NCBI GenBank assembly: GCA_002279825.1
Contig: NCCV01000003.1
Coordinates: 739,643-803,642 of the forward strand
Source: Sphingomonadales bacterium 12-68-11
Lineage (GTDB): Bacteria > Pseudomonadota > Alphaproteobacteria > Sphingomonadales > Sphingomonadaceae
DNA length: 64,000 bases
Direction of reading: 5' to 3'
Positions 59,175 to 64,000 of this stretch are shown in pieces. The translations under genes were made by a program, and so were the position numbers. The first letter of the stretch is position 1; each line of letters begins with the position of its first letter. The notes under the pieces are model-generated. The model saw only the letters and a list, made by a program, of their open reading frames with translations. It was not told the DNA's origin and did not search any database.

Positions 59175-60911
59175 TCAGTTTCCACTGGAGACCCGCAGCA
59201 CTTCTTCGAGCGAGGTCAACCCGCCGGCCGCCTTCGCCATACCGTCGGCAAGCAGGGTGCGCATTCCCGCGGCCTCGCCGGCCCTGGCGATTTCGCGGGT
59301 GTCGGCGCGCTGCAGCACCAGCCTGCCGATGGCCTCGTCGATGACCAGCACTTCGGTCAGCGCGATCCGCCCGCGATAGCCGCTGCCGCCGCACGCCGGG
59401 CAGCCGACCGGCCGATGGAACGCCCGCGGCTGCGCGCACGCGCCGAGCGGCTCCAGCGCGAGCGCGTCCGGCTCGTAGGGCTCGCGGCAAGCCGTGCACA
59501 GGCGCCGCACCAGCCGCTGCGCCAGAACCGCCGTGAGCACCGAACTCAGCAGGAACGGCTCGACCGCCATGTCGAGCAAGCGGGTCACCGCGCCGGCGGC
59601 GGTATTGGTGTGGAGCGTCGAGAGAATCATGTGGCCGGTGAGCGCCGCTTGCACCGCGATCTGCGCGGTCTCCTGGTCGCGGATCTCGCCGACCATCATC
59701 ACGTCGGGGTCCTGACGCAGGAACGAGCGCAGCGCCGATGCGAAGGTGAAACCGATAGCCGGATTGACCTGCGCCTGAATCACGCCCGGCAGTCGGTACT
59801 CGATCGGGTCCTCGATCGTCAGCAGCTTGCTCGAGCGGCGGTTGAGTTCGGTCAGCGCGGCATAGAGCGTCGTGGTCTTGCCGCTGCCGGTAGGGCCGGT
59901 CACCAGCACGATCCCATAAGGCTTGCGGAGCGCCTCGCGCAGCGTCGCGACCAGTGCCGGCTCGAACCCGAGCGTCTCGAAGTCGAGCGCGAGATTGGAC
60001 TTGTCGAGGATGCGCATGACCACGCTTTCCCCGTGGATCGAAGGCGCGGTCGCCACGCGCAAATCGATCTCGTGGCCGCGCACCGCCAGCCGCAGCCGCC
60101 CATCCTGCGGCAGCCGCCGCTCGGCGATGTTGAGCCCGGCCATGATCTTGACCCGGGATACGAACGGCGCGCGCATCGCCGCGGGCAGCGGCGGAACATC
60201 GTGCAGCACGCCGTCGATTCGGAAGCGCAGCAGCAGCCGGTCGTCGGTCGGCTCGACATGAATGTCGGACGCGTGCGCATCGACCGCCTGGGCGATCAGT
60301 TTGTTGACCGCGCGGATCACCGGGGCGTCGCTGACCAGATCCTTGAGCCGGTCGAGATCGTCCTCGTCGACGACCGCGTCGAGCGCCTTTTCGGAGTCCG
60401 CGACCGCGTAGAGCCGGTCGATGGCCGCGCCGATATCGCTGGCCGCCGCGACGACCGGTCTGATCCGCGCCCCGAACGAAAATCGCATCGCGTCGAGCGC
60501 GAACGAATCGAGCGGGTTGGCGATCGCCACCCGCACGCCGTCGCCATCGAGCGCGAGCGGGATGACGCGGCGATCGTGGAGGAACGGCGCGGACAAGGAC
60601 CGGCCCTCGGCCCGCTCGGCCGGGAAATCCGCGGCCGTCGCGAGCGGCAAGGCGAGCGCCTTCGCGATCCCTGCCGCCAGCGCCTGTTCGGAAATCAGCC
60701 CCAGCCGAGTCGCCACCGTTTCGATCGGCTCGCCGGTTTCGGTGTGGGCCAGCTCCGCCCGCGCCGCCGATTCGGGCGACAGCAATCCCGCCCCGCGGAT
60801 GAGATCGAGCAACGACCTGGCCCCTTCGCCCGGGCGCGCGGCGTCCACCGGTTCGAGCAGCGACTGCCCGCCGGAATCGTTGAAAACGCTCTGCGCCTGA
60901 GCCGTGTTCAC
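59175..60911 (-). CDS. gspE: Type II secretion ATPase GspE
   Basis: Hexameric cytoplasmic ATPase that powers pseudopilus assembly; 578 residues. N-terminal domains bind GspL. The catalytic part has Walker A VTGPTGSGKTTT (Lys345), the Asp box LRQDPDVMMVGEIRD, and the His box ALTGHMILSTLHTN. A four-cysteine zinc element (CTAC and CPAC) precedes SGYRGRIALTEVLVID, as in GspE proteins. It is the first gene of the operon. A Pho-box-like element lies about 130-150 bp upstream of its start. Confidence 0.96.
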   Translation of the reverse strand: MNTAQAQSVFNDSGGQSLLEPVDAARPGEGARSLLDLIRGAGLLSPESAARAELAHTETGEPIETVATRLGLISEQALAAGIAKALALPLATAADFPAERAEGRSLSAPFLHDRRVIPLALDGDGVRVAIANPLDSFALDAMRFSFGARIRPVVAAASDIGAAIDRLYAVADSEKALDAVVDEDDLDRLKDLVSDAPVIRAVNKLIAQAVDAHASDIHVEPTDDRLLLRFRIDGVLHDVPPLPAAMRAPFVSRVKIMAGLNIAERRLPQDGRLRLAVRGHEIDLRVATAPSIHGESVVMRILDKSNLALDFETLGFEPALVATLREALRKPYGIVLVTGPTGSGKTTTLYAALTELNRRSSKLLTIEDPIEYRLPGVIQAQVNPAIGFTFASALRSFLRQDPDVMMVGEIRDQETAQIAVQAALTGHMILSTLHTNTAAGAVTRLLDMAVEPFLLSSVLTAVLAQRLVRRLCTACREPYEPDALALEPLGACAQPRAFHRPVGCPACGGSGYRGRIALTEVLVIDEAIGRLVLQRADTREIARAGEAAGMRTLLADGMAKAAGGLTSLEEVLRVSSGN

Positions 60912-61404
60912 AGGCTCGGCTCGCCTTGCCCATGGGTCGTTTCGCGCATCGGACCCGAAACTCCAGCCATCCTGAACCCGCGACCTGATTGGAGGGATGT
61001 GATCGCGTTATGCATCACGCCTCGCGAGTTTATGATCGCACTATGACAATTGCATGGCAACAAACCCTCGGCTTTCGGAAATATTTGTACGCCAGCTGAA
61101 TGGGTCACGAACTTGTAATCCAGAAATCCTAGACGGTCGTCGGGCAGACCCGGACTCGCCAGTCTTGTCCACTTCGAGCAACTATCTCTTATAGACATCA
61201 ATTGGTTTGTTTTAGTCCGGCAGCAGCATTCCTCTGCTTACGCAGACTATGCCTGTTGCTTTGCTGTATTGCACTAAATTGTTGAATTGGCCGGCGGTCT
61301 TGATCGCGGAACCCTATGGTTTCGGGATCGGGGCACGGTGGCTGACCGAACTTGCCGCACTACCGGCGAGCGTTCTTGCTCGCCCAACGCAGAGGAACAA
61401 GATC
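60912..61404. other. 493-bp divergent intergenic region between gspE and the PstS-like gene
   Basis: Apart from the Pho-like site, the region holds a possible plus-strand promoter (TTGTCC at 61165-61170, 18-nt spacer, TTATAG at 61189-61194) that would give a leader of about 200 nt for the PstS-like gene. AGAGGA 9-14 nt before that gene's ATG is its ribosome-binding site. No additional gene was convincing. Confidence 0.4.
61027..61060 (-). promoter_or_regulatory. Pho-box-like element and -10 ahead of gspE
   Basis: On the minus strand TTGCCAT-GCAA-TTGTCAT (61060-61043) matches two PhoB half-sites (consensus CTGTCAT) at 11 of 14 positions with the correct 4-nt spacing. TAAACT at 61032-61027 lies exactly 10 bp further, the usual distance of a -10 from a Pho box. 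The element points toward gspE, leaving a leader of about 110 nt. A weaker match of plus orientation is at 61102-61119. Needs testing by site comparison. Confidence 0.5.
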
Positions 61405-63231
61405 ATGCAATCTTTGAGAATCAACCTTCTGGCGGCCGCTGCCGTCGCCGGAATCGTATCGGGTCAGGCGCAAGCCGCCGAAGTCGATTACGCCGCCGCT
61501 GACCTGCACGGCAACGGCGCCTCGGCCCCCGCGGTCGTGGTCGTCAAGCTGATGAACTGCTACGCTGGCAAGAAGGACTTCCCGTCCGCGTTCCCGAACG
61601 CTCCGTCGTTCGGCGCGACCGACGGTTACAACCACCTCGGCGTGGTCGGCGGATTCTCGGAAATCCCCGAGCACGTCTACAATCCGGTCAAGCCGACCGC
61701 CAGCAACCCGCAGTTCGACTGCAAGACCAAGCACATCCAGGAAGACATCGAAGGCGAATACGTCTCCACCGGTTCGGGCGGCGGCGTCAGCAACTTCGTC
61801 GGCTACACCGCGGCGGCCGCCGGCACCGCGGCGACCAACCCGTTCGTCAACGGCACGCTCGATAGCGACACGGCGTGGAACAACATCCACTTCATCTTCT
61901 CGGAAAACCCGCTGACCGCGGCCAACATCACCACGTTCAACGGCGTGGAAGACGGCGCTGACAACACCCTCGGCACCGGCGACGATGTCGGGCTGGTCGC
62001 CCCGATCTTCGTTCCGGCGGTCATCGTTCCGGTGGCGCTGGCCTATCACGCCGAATACGGCCGCTACAAGGATGGCAGCGGCAACGTGAAGTCGCTCACC
62101 TTCCAGGTCGGTGCTGACGGCCTCGAGCTGACCCGCGCCACCTACTGCGGCATCCTCGACGGCACGATCACCAACTGGAACGATCCGGCGATCGCCGCCA
62201 CCAACGCCAACCTGCGCGATCCCGACCACCCGCTGGCCGACTGGAACGCGAGCGGCGTTCCGATCCAGCTGATCGGCCGTTCGGACAGCTCGGGCACCAC
62301 GACGCTGTTCACCCGCCACATGGCCGCCGTGTGCGGCGCCGAATGGGGCACCGCGGGCGCTTCGACCATCCCGGCGGCTCGCCGTGACGGTGCGCTGACT
62401 TACGACATCAACGGCAACTTCGTCTCGGGCACCTACACGCCCGGTGAGTTCGCCGTTGCCAACACCTCGAGCGGTGTGGCCGCCACGCTCGACAAGGCGC
62501 TGACCGATCCGGTGACCAACCTCACCTACACCTTCAACGGCAAGTTCGGTTACATCGGCGCCGACTACGTGGCGCCGGCGGAAACCGTTCCGGGCATCGA
62601 ACTGCAGCCTGCCTATCTGGCGGAAGGCCTCAGCACGACCAAGTTCCTCGCGCCGAATGCGAAGAACGCGGCCGCCGCGCTGAATGCCATCAACCCGCCG
62701 GAATCGCTCACTTCGGGTGCTTACTCGGCGAACCCGGCTTGCGCCGGCGTCGCTGGCAAGACCGGCGCTGGCTGCCGCGCGAACCCGCTCGCGTGGGTGG
62801 CGACGACGTCGGAAGCCGAGCCGATCGCCAACCCCCTCAAGGGCTACCCGATCCTCGGCACGACCAACATCGGCATCTACACCTGCTACGTCGATCCGGC
62901 GGTCCGCACCGCGATGGCCGGTTACTTCAACCTGCTCTACGGCAAGCTCCCGGCCCAGGGCGGCGAAGCTTACAAGTTCCCGGCCAAGCTGGGGACCAAC
63001 GTGGCGCTCGATGCCGGTGGCGTGGCGACCGGGGTGTTCCCGCGCAACGGCCTCTCGGCTCTGCCGGGCAAGTGGGTCAAGGCGATCACCGAGACCTTCG
63101 GCAAGAAGGGCCCGGGCACGCTGGGCGCGCTGAACCTGTGGGTCCAGAACAAGAGCCCGACGGCGACTTCGCAGGTCGCCGGGCTGCTCAGCAACCCGAA
63201 CTGCACTTCGGGCAAGGGCGCTGCGTCCTAA
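61405..63231 (+). CDS. PstS-like secreted phosphate-binding protein (long form)
   Basis: 608 residues with a Sec signal (cleavage after AQA, residue 24). The phosphate-binding-like core shows GSGGG near residue 130, IFVPAVIVPVALAY, DGTITNWNDPAI (from residue 252) and RSDSSGTTTLFTRHM (from 292), then ANTSSGVAATL, all recognisable PstS elements. The protein is nearly twice the length of PstS (about 340) because of loop insertions and a long C-terminal part, and has cysteine pairs. No PstCAB genes adjoin. Position beside a type II operon recalls the Hxc-type secretion of phosphate-related proteins. A terminator follows. Confidence 0.85.
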   Translation: MQSLRINLLAAAAVAGIVSGQAQAAEVDYAAADLHGNGASAPAVVVVKLMNCYAGKKDFPSAFPNAPSFGATDGYNHLGVVGGFSEIPEHVYNPVKPTASNPQFDCKTKHIQEDIEGEYVSTGSGGGVSNFVGYTAAAAGTAATNPFVNGTLDSDTAWNNIHFIFSENPLTAANITTFNGVEDGADNTLGTGDDVGLVAPIFVPAVIVPVALAYHAEYGRYKDGSGNVKSLTFQVGADGLELTRATYCGILDGTITNWNDPAIAATNANLRDPDHPLADWNASGVPIQLIGRSDSSGTTTLFTRHMAAVCGAEWGTAGASTIPAARRDGALTYDINGNFVSGTYTPGEFAVANTSSGVAATLDKALTDPVTNLTYTFNGKFGYIGADYVAPAETVPGIELQPAYLAEGLSTTKFLAPNAKNAAAALNAINPPESLTSGAYSANPACAGVAGKTGAGCRANPLAWVATTSEAEPIANPLKGYPILGTTNIGIYTCYVDPAVRTAMAGYFNLLYGKLPAQGGEAYKFPAKLGTNVALDAGGVATGVFPRNGLSALPGKWVKAITETFGKKGPGTLGALNLWVQNKSPTATSQVAGLLSNPNCTSGKGAAS

Positions 63232-63254
63232 GCTCTGAGTTCTGACAAACTATG

Positions 63255-63289
63255 CGGCGGCTCCGGAGCAATCCGGGGCCGCCGTTTTT
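63255..63289 (+). terminator. Terminator after the PstS-like gene
   Basis: A 12-bp stem (CGGCGGCTCCGG / CCGGGGCCGCCG with one G-T pair) with a 6-nt loop is followed by TTTTT on the plus strand, 24 bp after the stop codon. Canonical rho-independent form. Confidence 0.92.
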
Positions 63290-63333
63290 CTTTGGGGTGG
63301 ATTTCGCGCGGGGTTTCCGCGCAGGAGGCGCCG

Positions 63334-64000
63334 ATGGCCAAGCTCGAGCCGCCGCACGCCGTGCGCACGCTGATGCAGCGCGGCTGCATGGGCGATTTCG
63401 CGAACGGCACCGTGGCGTTCAATCCGGACGAAAGCGTGGCCCTCGTCCGCTATATGGCGCGGCTGATGCAAGAACGCCGCGCGGAATTTGGCGACAAGCT
63501 GATCGAAACCGTGATCGCGGTCACCAGTGCCAGCCTCCAGCGCCATCGCCCGGCCCGGCCGCTGGCCTGCGGCAAGGGCTGCGCGGCGTGCTGCCATCAG
63601 CCGGTATCGGTCACCGCGATCGAGGCCTTCGCCATCGCCCGCAAGGTCCGCAAAATGCCCGGACGCGACTCGCTGCGCGCCCGGCTCGGGGCAACACCGG
63701 TCAGCGGCGGCACGGCGGGGCGAGTGTTCGACGCGGCCCGGCCGTGTCCATTCCTGGCCGAAGCCGCCTGCAGCATTCACGGCATTCGCCCGCTGGTGTG
63801 CCGAATCGTGGTCTCGTTCGATGCCCGCGCCTGCCACCAGCAGCTCGACCAACCGGACGGCCAGATCCCTTGGCCCCATTCGCACGGCGCGATCCAGATG
63901 TGGGTCAACACCGCGCTGTTCACCGCGCACCAAGCGGCGAGCCTCGATCCGCGGACGTATGCGCTTGCGGGCGCGGTCGAGGCGGTACTGCGCGACCCGT
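63334..64000 (+). CDS. YkgJ-family cysteine-cluster protein (3' end missing)
   Basis: Runs off the window after 222 codons. The YkgJ-type zinc/iron-chelating cluster reads CGKGCAACCH (Cys79, 83, 86, 87; pattern C-x3-C-x2-C-C), with further conserved cysteines in RPCPFL, ACSIHGIRPLVCR and ACHQQ. A GCAGGAGG ribosome-binding site lies 5-12 nt upstream of the ATG. The family is widespread and of unclear function, possibly metal-dependent. Not linked to the PstS-like gene, from which a terminator separates it. Confidence 0.88.
   Translation, partial: MAKLEPPHAVRTLMQRGCMGDFANGTVAFNPDESVALVRYMARLMQERRAEFGDKLIETVIAVTSASLQRHRPARPLACGKGCAACCHQPVSVTAIEAFAIARKVRKMPGRDSLRARLGATPVSGGTAGRVFDAARPCPFLAEAACSIHGIRPLVCRIVVSFDARACHQQLDQPDGQIPWPHSHGAIQMWVNTALFTAHQAASLDPRTYALAGAVEAVLRDP

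Overview
The window is high-GC chromosomal DNA with the gene content and order of a sphingomonad-type alphaproteobacterium (order Sphingomonadales is my inference): rpsT directly before dnaA, a GANTC-rich dnaA leader, HisKA_2-type signalling, and an exopolysaccharide (EPS) locus that contains a type I secretion system, as sphingan loci do. No plasmid, phage or insertion-sequence genes were found.

Layout. 1-16.8 kb is housekeeping: trpS (5' end missing), a DUF4136 lipoprotein, dut-coaBC, two tandem paralogous membrane proteins, ubiB, ubiE, a DMT exporter, mutM, rpsT, dnaA, a ThiF/MoeB-like E1 enzyme, a Sir2 deacylase, dapB, nth and tRNA-Ser(GCU). Three palindromic intergenic repeats lie here. 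17.1-19.2 kb is a small signalling island: a receiver-domain protein, a GAF-HisKA_2 histidine kinase and an 88-residue protein resembling an isolated histidine-kinase H-box domain.

19.2-51 kb is a large EPS locus made of several short divergent operons. It holds a PrtD/HlyD/TolC-type type I secretion system, a prepilin peptidase, six glycosyltransferase-like proteins, an initiating sugar-phosphate transferase, a Wzy-like polymerase, a Wzx-like flippase, an outer-membrane barrel, a Wzz/Wzc-type co-polymerase whose kinase half is out of frame, a lipoprotein-OPX export protein, four sulfotransferase-like proteins, an acyltransferase, two methyltransferases, a PslG-like glycoside hydrolase, a SleB-like hydrolase and two proteins consisting of RTX repeats plus a shared C-terminal domain. 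My reading is a Wzx/Wzy-type, probably sulfated and acylated polysaccharide whose matrix may also contain RTX proteins exported by the type I system.

51-61 kb is a type II secretion operon (gspE-F-G-H-I-J-L-M-C-D-K), its prepilin peptidase lying 25 kb away in the EPS locus. It is divergent from a long PstS-like secreted phosphate-binding protein, with a Pho-box-like site placed to drive the gsp operon; this suggests phosphate-controlled type II secretion. The window ends inside a YkgJ-type Cys-cluster protein gene.

The best candidates for something new are the EPS / type I secretion / RTX-only protein association, the PEGA-like/OPX fusion, the stand-alone H-box protein, and the Pho-linked type II secretion unit. 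Functions come from motif recognition by eye; no database search was run.
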